Source: HRBIN23 sp046294495 (lineage in GTDB: Bacteria > Chloroflexota > Dehalococcoidia > Lucifugimonadales > HRBIN23). From it: 28,794 nucleotides of DNA. The stretch is from NCBI GenBank assembly GCA_046294495.1, contig JBKBKV010000020.1, positions 1 to 28,794 on the forward strand. The letters are read 5' to 3'. Under the pieces are notes generated by a model that saw only the letters and a list, made by a program, of their open reading frames with translations, was not told where the DNA came from and did not search any database. Of the stretch, positions 4,416 to 12,946 are shown piece after piece (positions within the stretch are counted from its first letter, which is position 1; each line of letters starts with the position of its first letter). The translations under genes and the position numbers were made by a program.

Positions 4416-5360
4416 GTGGCAGGCAATGAGGTGGCGCCTCCCTCGTCCCTATGGGGCACTATACGCCACCAGGCGCGGGCCTGGTATTGGGCCACCCGCC
4501 CCTTTAGCCTTACCGCCTCGGTGGTGCCCATCGTGGTGGCGACGGCCTTGGCCTTTCAGGATGGGAAAGCCAACCTCCTGCTGTTCCTCCTGATGCTCAT
4601 CGCCTCCCTTCTGGTTCAGGTAGGAACCAACCTTGTAGACGAATACGCCGACCACGCCCGCCCGGAAGGAAAACGAAAACTCCTCGCCCCTTACAAAGTC
4701 ATCGCCCTTGGCCTGCTCTCCAGTGGGGCTGTCCGAACCGGGGCCGTTGCCTGCTTCAGCATCGCCACGGCCATAGGGGTGTATCTAGTTCTGCGGACCG
4801 GGTGGCCTCTCCTGGCTTTCTGTCTGGCAAGCCTGCTGGTGGCCTTCCTCTACGCCGGCGGCCCTCTGCCCTTGGGGAGCCTGGGATTAGGCTGGCCGTT
4901 GGTCTTCCTCTTTATGGGTGTGGGGATGGTTGTGGCTTCCTATTATGTCCACACCTACACCCTTGCCACCGAGGTTTGGTGGCTCTCCCTCCCTGTGGCC
5001 TTCCTGGTAACGGCTATCCTTATAGCCAACGACCTGCGCGACCTGGAGGAGGATATCGCCGTCGGGAAGAAGACACCTGTTACCCTGTGGGGGCGTTCTT
5101 TTGGGCGGTGGGCGTGGACGCTGATGCTCCTGGGCGCTTACGCTACTGTAGTTACATTAGTGGCCACAAGCCAGCGGGGTGCATTGTTGCTTCTGGTGTT
5201 CCTCACCCTGCCGCAGGCCCTGAGGTGTGGGCTTATCTTATGGCGAGAGGAGGGGCGGCCCGCCCTTTCTGCCGGCATGCGTGGGACAGCAACTCTCCAC
5301 TGGCGGTTTGGCCTGCTGATGGCCGTAGGGATAGCCTTGGAACGCTTTCTCCCTATTTGA
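4416..5360 (+). CDS. menA: 1,4-dihydroxy-2-naphthoate prenyltransferase
   Basis: MenA attaches the polyprenyl tail to 1,4-dihydroxy-2-naphthoate, giving demethylmenaquinone, within the membrane. The 314-residue UbiA-family protein has about eight or nine hydrophobic helices and both Asp-rich motifs: NLVDEYADH (about residues 71-79, the NxxxDxxxD form) and NDLRDLEED (about 208-216), which bind the Mg-diphosphate of the prenyl donor. ARAWYWATRPFSLTASVVPI near the N-terminus is typical of MenA. GTG start with only a weak SD; translation may be coupled to menB 21 nt upstream. The menB neighbour makes MenA far more likely than another UbiA enzyme. Confidence 0.92.
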   Translation: MAGNEVAPPSSLWGTIRHQARAWYWATRPFSLTASVVPIVVATALAFQDGKANLLLFLLMLIASLLVQVGTNLVDEYADHARPEGKRKLLAPYKVIALGLLSSGAVRTGAVACFSIATAIGVYLVLRTGWPLLAFCLASLLVAFLYAGGPLPLGSLGLGWPLVFLFMGVGMVVASYYVHTYTLATEVWWLSLPVAFLVTAILIANDLRDLEEDIAVGKKTPVTLWGRSFGRWAWTLMLLGAYATVVTLVATSQRGALLLLVFLTLPQALRCGLILWREEGRPALSAGMRGTATLHWRFGLLMAVGIALERFLPI

Positions 5361-5363
5361 GGC

Positions 5364-5399
5364 CCCCTTTGCCGGGAGACCTAGCGCCCTGTAAAGGGG
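5364..5399. terminator. Possible bidirectional terminator between convergent menA and the DUF1122-like gene
   Basis: CCCCTTT (5364-5370) and AAAGGGG (5393-5399) can pair around a 22-nt loop with internal GGG/CCC pairing, just past the menA stop and overlapping the 3' end of the convergent gene. There is no long T-run; weak support. Confidence 0.3.
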
Positions 5400-5959
5400 A
5401 GGAAGGCCTGGAGTTTGCGTGGGCCTTCCCTCCCGCCTTCGGCGAAATACCAGTCCCGAAATCCCCCTGTGAAGCCAGCCTTCACCAGTGCCCGCCCAAG
5501 GGGGGTCTGCTCCGGGGGTGTGCCCTGCTCCAGGGCGTGGCGGGTGTCAGCCCGGTGAGGGGCCTCGTATTCCACCATGATGTGTCCCCCAGGGGGTAGA
5601 AGCCCCCCCAGAAGGCGGAAGAGGCCTACCTGGGCTTCTCCCTCCAGGATAAGGCGAAGTCTCCCGGCTTCTACTGCCTGGGGCAGAGCCACGACCTCTA
5701 TCCAGCAGGTGGCGGGGTGGGGGCCACGGTGGTGTAGGCCTTCCATCACAGGAGGGTGGGCGGCCTCACCCGTCGGTGCGTGCCACCAGAGGCGGAAATG
5801 AAGAGCCCCGATGCGGTTGGACGGCCCTGCCTCCACACGAAGGCTCCCACCGAAAAAGGGCACCCCATCCAGTGTCAAGAGGGCCTCCTTTGCGTTTATC
5901 CCATTTCCCCTAGGGAATAGAGTTAGCCCAAAAGGCCTCTTCTGGGTGCCACCTTCCAT
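5381..5959 (-). CDS. DUF1122-like protein of unknown function
   Basis: The 192-residue product has a C-terminal half resembling the DUF1122 family as I recall it: LLPPGGHIMVEYE, DTRHALEQGTPPEQTPLG, then KAGFTGGFRDWYFAEGGREG and PRKLQAF. The family occurs in archaea and Chloroflexota and has no assigned function. There is no signal peptide or membrane segment, so it is probably cytoplasmic. The ATG at 5959 is chosen because a G-rich SD (GGGGGGAGGG) lies upstream; an earlier ATG at 6001 would overlap the dnaE promoter region. It is divergent from dnaE (76 nt between starts) and convergent with menA. The gene is solid; the family label is moderate. Confidence 0.65.
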   Translation of the reverse strand: MEGGTQKRPFGLTLFPRGNGINAKEALLTLDGVPFFGGSLRVEAGPSNRIGALHFRLWWHAPTGEAAHPPVMEGLHHRGPHPATCWIEVVALPQAVEAGRLRLILEGEAQVGLFRLLGGLLPPGGHIMVEYEAPHRADTRHALEQGTPPEQTPLGRALVKAGFTGGFRDWYFAEGGREGPRKLQAFLPFTGR

Positions 5960-5982
5960 AGGCGTAGTAGCCCTCCCCCCCC

Positions 5983-5988
5983 TATAAT
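5983..5988 (+). promoter_or_regulatory. Consensus -10 (TATAAT) for dnaE
   Basis: TATAAT lies 47 nt before the dnaE start in the 76-nt divergent gap. No convincing -35 at 16-18 nt. On the minus strand the same site reads TTATTATA and could serve the divergent gene, but too close to its SD for a normal leader. Confidence 0.4.
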
Positions 5989-6035
5989 AAGGCTGACGCA
6001 AAGGCTAGCGCAACACGAAAAGGCCCAGGGAAGCC

Positions 6036-9000
6036 GTGTTCGTCCACCTGCACACCCACACGGAATATAGCATGCTGGACGGCCTCTCCCGCATCCGGGA
6101 CCTGGTGCGGAGGGCTGTGGAGTTGGGCATGCCCGCCCTGGCCCTTACCGACCACGGCAACCTCTACGGGGCCATAGACTTCTACTTGGAGTGTCAGTCT
6201 GGGGGCATCAAGCCTATTATCGGGTGCGAGGTGTATGTGGCCAAAGGCTCCCGCCACAGCCGAGGGGCCGAGGAGAAAAGCCCCTTCCACCTTACTTTGC
6301 TGGCCAAGAACACCAAGGGCTACAAGAACCTGGTGCAACTGGTTACCAAAGCCCACCTGGAGGGCTTCCACTACAAGCCCCGCGTTGACCGAGACCTCCT
6401 GGCCCAGCATGCGGAGGGGCTGGTTTGCCTGTCGGGGTGTCTTAACGGGGAACTGGCCCGCGCTATCCTGGAAGGGGGCGTAGAGGGCGCTCGGGGCGTG
6501 GCAGCCTGGCATAAAGAGGTCTTCGGGGAAGACTACTATCTGGAACTCCAGGAACACCCCGGCGCCCCCGATTTGCAGAAAATAAACCCCGTCCTTGTCC
6601 AGTTGTCCCGGGAGATGGACATCCCCCTGGTGGCCACCAACGATTCCCACTACACCACGCCCGACGAGGCCACCATCCAGGACATCCTTGTCTGCATCCA
6701 CACGGGGACGACCCTTAATGACCCCCGGCGCCTGAAGATGGAAGGCAACTCTTTCTACCTGAAAAGCCCTCAGGAGATGGCCGCTCTCTTCCCCTACGCT
6801 CCGGAGGCCATCGCCAACACCTTGCGCATCGCCGAGAGGTGCCAACCCCCCGACCTGGGCCTGGGCACCCTGCACCTGCCCCGCTTCCCTGGGCCCAGGG
6901 GCACGGAGGCCCAAACCTACCTGGAGGGGCTGTGCCGGGAGGGCCTTGCCCAACGCAAGCCCAACGCCCCCCATACATACCAGGAGCGTTTGAACTACGA
7001 ACTGGGGGTCATCCGCAAGACCCGCTTCGCCGATTACTTCCTGGTGGTGTGGGATATCATCCGCTTCGCACGGGAGAGGGGCATCCTCTTCGGTGTGCGA
7101 GGGTCAGCCGCCGCCAGCCTGGTGCTATATTGCCTGGGGGTTACCGATGTAGACCCCGTGGAATATGGCCTGGTCTTTGAGCGTTTCCTGAACGAGGAAC
7201 GCAAGGAGATGCCCGACATTGATATGGACTTCCAGGACGACCGCCGGAGCGAGGTGTTGGAGTATGTGGTGCGCCGTTACGGCAGGGAACAGGTAGCCCA
7301 AATTATCACCTTCGGCACTATGGGGCCCAAGGCCGCCGTGCGGGATGTGGGACGAGTAAAGGGTCTCACCTATGCCGATGTGGACCGGGTGGCCCGCTTG
7401 ATCCCCCCTCGCGCCCGCACCCTGGACGAGGCCCTGCAGGCCCAGCCTGAACTGCAGGTGCTCTACGACCAGGACTCGGTGATTCGCGACCTGCTGGACA
7501 CGGCCAAACGCCTGGAGGGGGTGGTGCACCATGTAAGCACCCACGCCGCCGGGGTCGTTATCACCGGTGAGCCTCTCACCGAGTATGTCCCTCTCCAGCG
7601 CCCCGTTCGGGGCCAGGAGAACGGCATCGCCATGACCCAATACAGCATGGAACCCATCGCCCGTTTGGGTCTCTTGAAGATGGATTTTCTGGGTCTGGCC
7701 AACCTCACTATCCTCCAGAAAGCCAGGGAATTGGTCCGCCAGCAGAGGGGCCAGGAAATTGACCTCAACGCCTTGCCACTGGATGACCCCAAGACCTACG
7801 CACTGCTGGCTACTGGGGAGACTACCGACCTCTTCCAGTTGGAAAGCGCTGGCATGCGCCGTTGCATACGTGAACTGAAGCCCACCTCCCTGCGGGAGAT
7901 AGCCGCCCTCATCGCCCTCTATAGGCCAGGCCCTATGGAGCATATCCCCACCTACATCAGGGCCAAACAGGGCCTGGAGCCGGTGCGCTACCCTCACCCA
8001 CACCTCAAAGACATCCTGGAAGAGACCTATGGGGTTATCGTCTACCAGGAGCAGGTGCTTTTCATCGCCCGCCATTTCGCCGGCTACACCCTTGGCCAGG
8101 CCGATGTGGTGCGCAAGGCTATGGGAAAGAAGGTGCCGGAGATTATGGAGAAGGAGCGGGAGCGCTTTATTGCAGGAGCCATAAAACGAGGCTACTCCCG
8201 CGAGGAGGCCGAGGCTGTCTTCCGCCTGATTGAGCCGTTCGCAGGCTACGCCTTCAACAAGGCCCACGCCGTCTCCTATGCACTGGTGGCTTACTGGACG
8301 GCCTACTTCAAAGCCAACTACCCCGTAGAGTTCATGACTGCCGTCCTCAACACCCGCCTGGGCGACCTGGACAAGACAGCCGCTGCCATCCACGAGTGCC
8401 AGCGCATGGGCATCCCTGTGCTTCTGCCCGATGTGAACGCTAGCGATGCACACTTCACCATAGAGACGGCTCCCGATGGGCGCCAGGCTATCCGTATCGG
8501 CCTGGCGGCGGTGAAGAATGTGGGGGAGAGCGCCGTTCAGCCCATCTTGCAAGGGCGTAGGAAGGAAGGCCCCTTCCGGGACCTGGCCGACCTCTGCCGT
8601 CGGTGCGACCTGCGGGGAATGAACCGACGCACCCTGGAGAGCCTGATCAAGGCGGGTGCTCTGGACGCCCTTGGGGAACGAGGCTCTCTACTGGCAGGGG
8701 TGGAGCGCATCCTCGCCCTCTCCCACCAGGAGGCCCGTCGTCGTGAGGCGGGGCAGATGACCATGTTTGACCTCTTCGGCCAGCAAGTGGCAGTGCCTCC
8801 ACCTAGCATTGACCTGCCCCCCGCTTCTGCCTCGCCTCAGGAGAAGGCCCAGTGGGAGCGTGAACTGCTGGGTGTAGCCCTCTCCCACAACCCCCTACCC
8901 GCCATAGCCCAGGCCCTGGCAGGGAGCGAGGCGGTGCTCTCCCGTTCCCAACTGGACCCGGAACTGGTGGGGCAGAGGGTGGTGCTGGTGGGGCAGGTGG

Positions 9001-9590
9001 CCAGCGTTCGGGAGTCCTTCACCAAAGAGAAGCGCCCTTTCCTCACCGCCTCCCTTGCCCTACTGGACGGCCAGGTGGAGGCGGTGGTGTGGCCTTCTGT
9101 GTATGAGACGACCCGCTACCTGTGGAAGGAGGGGAACCTGCTGTGGGTAGTGGGGCGTCTGCGCCAGCGAGACGAGGAGGTATCGGTATCAGTGGATGAA
9201 GCACGCCCCTACCGTCTCCCGGGGGAGCCGCCATCTGGGGAAGAAGCCCAAGCGCCATCGCCCGCCACGCCTACTCCAGAGCCACCTCGCAAAATCAACG
9301 GGCCCAACGGAAAGCCCCTACGGAACGGGAGCCGTGCCGAGGCCCCAACCCAGCGCCGAGTTATCCTGCGCCTACAGGAGACCGATAACGCCGAAGCCGA
9401 CGAGGCGCGCCTGCGGGACGCCCTCAAACTCCTGCTGGAGCACCCTGGCCCCGATAAAGTCTTCCTCCACCTGGTGAGCGGTGGGAGAGTGGTGCAGGTG
9501 GAACTGCCCTCCCTGGGTGTAGCCTTCTCCGAAAGCCTTCAGCACCTCTTGGAAGAGCACCTGGGCCCCGCAAGTGTAGTTGTTGAGTAG
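6036..9590 (+). CDS. dnaE: DNA polymerase III alpha subunit
   Basis: The catalytic subunit of the replicative polymerase, 1184 residues, normal for DnaE. Domains in order: PHP (about 1-280) with HLHTHTEYS, LTDHGNLYG, GCEVYV, FHLTLLA, SGCLNGE and TNDSHYT; palm with PDIDMDF (about 392-398) and KMDFLGL (about 548-554), carrying the three catalytic Asp; thumb, fingers and beta-binding tandem HhH region; OB fold (about 970-1040, VVLVGQVASVRESF, PFLTASLALLDG); and a C-terminal domain after a Pro/Ser linker near 1080. All nine PHP metal ligands appear present, so the PHP domain may be an active 3'-5' proofreading exonuclease. GTG start with AGGGAAG upstream. No intein or frameshift. An arrestin-like gene follows after 5 nt. 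Confidence 0.97.
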   Translation: MFVHLHTHTEYSMLDGLSRIRDLVRRAVELGMPALALTDHGNLYGAIDFYLECQSGGIKPIIGCEVYVAKGSRHSRGAEEKSPFHLTLLAKNTKGYKNLVQLVTKAHLEGFHYKPRVDRDLLAQHAEGLVCLSGCLNGELARAILEGGVEGARGVAAWHKEVFGEDYYLELQEHPGAPDLQKINPVLVQLSREMDIPLVATNDSHYTTPDEATIQDILVCIHTGTTLNDPRRLKMEGNSFYLKSPQEMAALFPYAPEAIANTLRIAERCQPPDLGLGTLHLPRFPGPRGTEAQTYLEGLCREGLAQRKPNAPHTYQERLNYELGVIRKTRFADYFLVVWDIIRFARERGILFGVRGSAAASLVLYCLGVTDVDPVEYGLVFERFLNEERKEMPDIDMDFQDDRRSEVLEYVVRRYGREQVAQIITFGTMGPKAAVRDVGRVKGLTYADVDRVARLIPPRARTLDEALQAQPELQVLYDQDSVIRDLLDTAKRLEGVVHHVSTHAAGVVITGEPLTEYVPLQRPVRGQENGIAMTQYSMEPIARLGLLKMDFLGLANLTILQKARELVRQQRGQEIDLNALPLDDPKTYALLATGETTDLFQLESAGMRRCIRELKPTSLREIAALIALYRPGPMEHIPTYIRAKQGLEPVRYPHPHLKDILEETYGVIVYQEQVLFIARHFAGYTLGQADVVRKAMGKKVPEIMEKERERFIAGAIKRGYSREEAEAVFRLIEPFAGYAFNKAHAVSYALVAYWTAYFKANYPVEFMTAVLNTRLGDLDKTAAAIHECQRMGIPVLLPDVNASDAHFTIETAPDGRQAIRIGLAAVKNVGESAVQPILQGRRKEGPFRDLADLCRRCDLRGMNRRTLESLIKAGALDALGERGSLLAGVERILALSHQEARRREAGQMTMFDLFGQQVAVPPPSIDLPPASASPQEKAQWERELLGVALSHNPLPAIAQALAGSEAVLSRSQLDPELVGQRVVLVGQVASVRESFTKEKRPFLTASLALLDGQVEAVVWPSVYETTRYLWKEGNLLWVVGRLRQRDEEVSVSVDEARPYRLPGEPPSGEEAQAPSPATPTPEPPRKINGPNGKPLRNGSRAEAPTQRRVILRLQETDNAEADEARLRDALKLLLEHPGPDKVFLHLVSGGRVVQVELPSLGVAFSESLQHLLEEHLGPASVVVE

Positions 9591-9595
9591 CGAAA

Positions 9596-10411
9596 GTGGC
9601 ACATCCCTATAGGCATGCACCACCCCTTACCCTAAAAGGCCCCTTGGAGCCTGTTGCTCCTGGCCAACCTTTCCCTTGTATAGTTAGCACGGCCCTGCCC
9701 CACCCCCTAGAGGTGCGAGGGGTGCGGGTAGAGGTGGTGGGGTGCTTCCGCCGCATCTCGGGGGAATGGGGATTTGGCCCTGTGAGGCTCAGGACGTGGA
9801 CCGGGGAGACAGTGGTGCATACCCAGCACTTAATCCCCATAGAGGGCACCGTTGGGCCTGGCACAGCCTCTTACCGGCTGGAGGTCCCCCTACCTAGCGA
9901 TGCACCCCCCTCGGCCCGCGGCAGGATGGTGGAGATGCGCTACACCCTGCGTGCCACCCTGGACATCCCCCACGCCCCTGACAAGTGGGCCGAGATGCCC
10001 CTTACGGTGCGGGCCACACTACCAACTGGGAGCAAGCCCCCTTCCCCCACCCCACTCCAGGGGGGCATCCAGGTGTATTTGGACGCCCCCCTGAATGTAA
10101 CAGCCGGGCAACGCATTGAAGGGGCCATAGCGCTGGGCGCGTCCCACACCGTTGTGCTGGATGACCTGCGCCTGGAACTGGTGCGCTGGGAGAGGGTGTC
10201 CCATATGCAGCGGGGCTTCATCATAAGGCGTATACCCTTCCCCCCCGTCTCCCTGGGAGCGTATGAAAAGCGACAGTTATCGTTTACCCTTCTGGTGCCT
10301 CCTGAAGCCCCGCCTACTTGTCTTCTCCCACGGGGGGCCGCCATCTCCTGGGCTTTCCAGGTATATACCCGCAAGACGCTTGTCCAGCAAGAGGTGGTGG
10401 TGCAGATATAA
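9596..10411 (+). CDS. Arrestin-fold (Spo0M-like) protein
   Basis: The 271-residue all-beta protein has two halves typical of the arrestin/Spo0M fold: an N-terminal sandwich (LEPVAPGQPFPCIVSTALPH, LEVRGVRVEVVGCFRRISGE, VPLPSDAPPSARGRMVEMRY) and a C-terminal sandwich (GGIQVYLDAPLNVTAGQRIE, LDDLRLELVRWERVS, LSFTLLVPPEAPPT, ISWAFQVYTRK). No signal peptide or TM segment. Such proteins act as scaffolds or in sporulation and cell-envelope control; no catalytic motif exists to predict a reaction. GTG start, 5 nt after the dnaE stop, probably cotranscribed. Converges on the minus-strand oxidoreductase with a 9-nt gap. Confidence 0.65.
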   Translation: MAHPYRHAPPLTLKGPLEPVAPGQPFPCIVSTALPHPLEVRGVRVEVVGCFRRISGEWGFGPVRLRTWTGETVVHTQHLIPIEGTVGPGTASYRLEVPLPSDAPPSARGRMVEMRYTLRATLDIPHAPDKWAEMPLTVRATLPTGSKPPSPTPLQGGIQVYLDAPLNVTAGQRIEGAIALGASHTVVLDDLRLELVRWERVSHMQRGFIIRRIPFPPVSLGAYEKRQLSFTLLVPPEAPPTCLLPRGAAISWAFQVYTRKTLVQQEVVVQI

Positions 10412-10420
10412 GGGGGACGG

Positions 10421-11779
10421 CTAGCCGGGGGCAGGCGCAAGGAGGCGGTCCTGGAGGCGGCGCAGATGAAGGGCAAAGCCCTCGGGCACCTCCACAGCGT
10501 CCCATGGGATAGGGGCGTCAGCAGGCAGGGGTCGCTTGAGGCGGGCACCTCGGGCCAGCCCCAGGGGGAGAAGCCCCTCCCGGAGCGCCACACTGGCACG
10601 CTCCACTGCCCCGTAGACGGTGTAGCCCCCTTCCCCGTCCAGCACCTGACCGGGCTCCAACGGGCGCTTAGCGCAGGCGATAACCTCCGCATAGTGGCCA
10701 ATGGGCTCACCAGTGGCCTCCCGTCGTAAGGCAGCCCACGCAATGCTTACAGGGCACTCGGCCCCCACCAGGTGGTAGGGGCGATAGAAGGCGATATAGC
10801 GGCCGTTGGGAGAGACAGGAAGGCCATACTCCTGCAAGGCCTGAAGGGTGTAAGGATTGGGGTGGGTAAAAACGATGAAGACCCCCTGGGGAAGGCTCTG
10901 GGGGACAGGCCTTCCGTCGGGGTAGAGGCTTGTAACCAGTTCCACCACGCCCTTACGGGAGAGAATGCCCCCCTCCTCCCTGGGGCAAAGGAGGCGCGGT
11001 AGGTCAGGGACGCCGGCGGGTGCCAAGTGCGTCCCCCGCACATCGGGCACAAGGCCCGTCATATTGGCCACGGCACACGCCTCCACCGCACCTTTGGAGC
11101 CGTCCAGAAAGGAGTTGAACATCTGGGGGTTTAAGTCTCCCCGGGCGATCTGCTCAGAGGAGAACCCGAAGCGCTGGAGGGCGTCTTCAGGCGTTCCATA
11201 ACGCATCTCCGGGGTATAGCGCCTCCACTCCCCTGCGGCCACCACCTCAAAGCCTAGGGTGGTAGCCCAATCGTATAACTCCTTGATAAGGGCGGGCTGG
11301 TCGCTGTAGGCCAAGGAATACACCACCCCCGCTCGGTCGGCCAGGCGTTTCAGGAGGGGGCCAACCAGGACATCAGCCTCTACATTCACCATAACCACAT
11401 GCTTGCCGTGCTGGATGGCCTGGAAGGCGTGGAGGGCGCCCGCCTCGGGGGAGCCTGTGGCCTCCACCACCACCTCTACTTGAGGAAGGAGGCATAGGGA
11501 GAAAGCGTCGGTGAGCACCGTCTGGCCCCTGGATATGGCATCGGCCCCGGTCCCTTCAGAAGAGGTAAGGCACACCGCCTCAGGGGGGAACCCAGCCCGC
11601 TGGAGGGCGGCCAAAGCCCTGTGAGGGGCCAAATCACACACCATGGCGATGCGCATACCCTTCATACGGGCGGTCTGGGCCAGCACCAGCCCCCCGAACC
11701 GCCCTGCCCCCACCAGGGCAACCCGAATGGGCCTGCCCTCCTCCTCACGCTTTGCCAGAAGGGCGTTCAGGTTGAACAC
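10421..11779 (-). CDS. NAD(P)-dependent oxidoreductase with C-terminal SAF-type domain
   Basis: The 452-residue protein has an N-terminal Rossmann fold (IRVALVGAGRFGGLVLAQTA, about 19-38; GxGxxG-like G-A-G-R-F-G), a homoserine-dehydrogenase/Gfo-Idh-MocA-like segment (VEVVVEATGSPEAGALHAF, GKHVVMVNVEADVLVGPLL, YSLAYSDQPALI) and a C-terminal SAF-like part (YAEVIACAKRPLEPGQVLDG, then EGLLPLGLARGARL). Such proteins oxidise or reduce small polyols, sugar acids or aldehydes with NAD(P); the substrate cannot be named. GTG start behind GAGGGGGAG. It follows actE by 40 nt on the same strand and may be read through from the act operon, though a hairpin overlaps its SD. Confidence 0.8.
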   Translation of the reverse strand: MFNLNALLAKREEEGRPIRVALVGAGRFGGLVLAQTARMKGMRIAMVCDLAPHRALAALQRAGFPPEAVCLTSSEGTGADAISRGQTVLTDAFSLCLLPQVEVVVEATGSPEAGALHAFQAIQHGKHVVMVNVEADVLVGPLLKRLADRAGVVYSLAYSDQPALIKELYDWATTLGFEVVAAGEWRRYTPEMRYGTPEDALQRFGFSSEQIARGDLNPQMFNSFLDGSKGAVEACAVANMTGLVPDVRGTHLAPAGVPDLPRLLCPREEGGILSRKGVVELVTSLYPDGRPVPQSLPQGVFIVFTHPNPYTLQALQEYGLPVSPNGRYIAFYRPYHLVGAECPVSIAWAALRREATGEPIGHYAEVIACAKRPLEPGQVLDGEGGYTVYGAVERASVALREGLLPLGLARGARLKRPLPADAPIPWDAVEVPEGFALHLRRLQDRLLAPAPG

Positions 11780-11784
11780 GACTC

Positions 11785-11800
11785 CCCCTCTTGGGAGGGG
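11785..11800 (-). promoter_or_regulatory. Hairpin overlapping the SD of the oxidoreductase gene
   Basis: CCCCTC-CCAA-GAGGGG on the minus strand lies between actE and the oxidoreductase; its 3' arm is part of the SD (GAGGGGGAG). No T-run follows. It could reduce initiation from read-through act transcripts. Confidence 0.3.
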
Positions 11801-11818
11801 CTGACCCCCAAACAGGCC

Positions 11819-12406
11819 TTACGGGCAAGCCTGCGCTGGGGGCTGGCCCGTTTCGGCCATAGCCCGCACGCAGAATACGATGGCCCAGCGTTGGTCTTCG
11901 TTGAGCAGTTTGCCCACAGGGGGCATAAGTCCACGCCCGTTACTAATGGCGTGGTAAATCTGCCCTTGGGTGCGCCCCTTCACCCGCTCGCTGGACATGG
12001 CCGGCGGGCGGATGGTAGTGGCCGCCTCCAAGCGGTCGGCCGCCAGGCCCTGGCCATCCCCGTTCACGCCGTGGCAAGGAGCGCAGTTAGTGGCGAAGAG
12101 CGCTCCCCCTATTTTGCGGGTCTGGGGCGTGTTGGGGATGGTGGGCTGTAGAGCGTCGGCCTGCTCAAAAGCAATGGTTACCGGTAACGGTTTCGTGCCA
12201 AGGCGGGGCACCGCCTCTGGTGGGGGGGAGAGGCGCGCCGGTTCGCCCGGACGGGTCGCCTGGCTGTAGTGCATCTCGTAGAAGATGTCCAGGGGGTAAC
12301 TGCCCGTGCGGGCGCAGGCGGAGGCGAGAAAGGCCACCAAGAGTGCCCCCGCCAGGGCCAGCAACGCCCTTCTCCCCGTCCTAGGCAACCTTTCCCTTGG
12401 GTGCAT
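11819..12406 (-). CDS. actE: Alternative complex III monoheme cytochrome c lipoprotein (ActE)
   Basis: The 195-residue protein starts with a lipoprotein signal (GALLVAFLASAC, lipobox Cys about 30), placing it on the outer face of the membrane. One haem site CAPCH (about 113-117) and a later GRGLMPPVG supply the His and Met axial ligands of a class I cytochrome c. The linker YPLDIFYEMHYSQATRPGEP after the lipobox is typical of ActE. In the complex it carries electrons toward the terminal oxidase. The ATG has AAGGT and GGGAG upstream. It is 25 nt after actD and the last recognisable Act subunit. Confidence 0.88.
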   Translation of the reverse strand: MHPRERLPRTGRRALLALAGALLVAFLASACARTGSYPLDIFYEMHYSQATRPGEPARLSPPPEAVPRLGTKPLPVTIAFEQADALQPTIPNTPQTRKIGGALFATNCAPCHGVNGDGQGLAADRLEAATTIRPPAMSSERVKGRTQGQIYHAISNGRGLMPPVGKLLNEDQRWAIVFCVRAMAETGQPPAQACP

Positions 12407-12431
12407 ACCTTATCTCCCACTCATCGTAGGG

Positions 12432-12929
12432 CTACTCTCTCTTTATCTCTACCGCCCCGTTCTGGCGCAGGATGCGCTCGGCCGGTCCCAACTGCCCCTC
12501 CTCCCCTACCACCAGCAAGCCTATCCATCCCTCGGTGATGCGCTTGTCATAGAGGCCCATAATAGGGCGCGGCAGGCGCGACTCAAAAATAACTCCCAGC
12601 ACTGTGAATAAGATGGCACCCAGCATAGTGCCCTCGTAGGTAACGATAGCCATAGGCGGAATGGACAGCACCGGCTTGCCCCCTGTTACCAAAGGGTAGG
12701 CCAACTGGGTGCCTGCTGTCAGGAGGATCGCCACCGAGAAGCCGCACAGCGCCCCCAAGAAGGGGAAAACATACAGGCGATGGGGGGGTGTGTGCTCGCC
12801 GAAGGCCCCCTCAGGGTAGGGTGAGCCGGAGAGCACCTCAAACTCCAGCCCAGCCTCTCGCAGGGCGGCCCCGGCGTTGGCCGCCGCTTCCGCATCGGAG
12901 AAGAGACCGAGAATGCCACGCTCTGCCAT
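12432..12929 (-). CDS. actD: Alternative complex III subunit ActD (DUF3341)
   Basis: The 165-residue membrane protein has the DUF3341 pattern: a soluble N-terminal domain (ILGLFSDAEAAANAGAALRE, about 6-25; EVLSGSPYPEGAF), two TM helices (about 55-77 and 93-112, the second containing TYEGTMLGAILFTVLG) and a C-terminal soluble strand region ending AVEIKRE. ActD is a structural subunit next to ActC/ActF with no cofactor. A TTG four codons upstream is in frame, but its SD would abut it, so the ATG is preferred. Spacing to actC is 17 nt. Confidence 0.88.
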   Translation of the reverse strand: MAERGILGLFSDAEAAANAGAALREAGLEFEVLSGSPYPEGAFGEHTPPHRLYVFPFLGALCGFSVAILLTAGTQLAYPLVTGGKPVLSIPPMAIVTYEGTMLGAILFTVLGVIFESRLPRPIMGLYDKRITEGWIGLLVVGEEGQLGPAERILRQNGAVEIKRE

Positions 12930-12946
12930 ATGCTCCCTCAACCTCC

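Noticed and set aside
7125..8552. A 475-codon open frame antisense to dnaE
   Set aside because: It is opposite conserved dnaE domains and shows no motif; a codon-bias shadow.
6036..9590. Intein or split site in dnaE
   Set aside because: The reading frame is continuous at normal length, with palm and PHP motifs at normal spacing.
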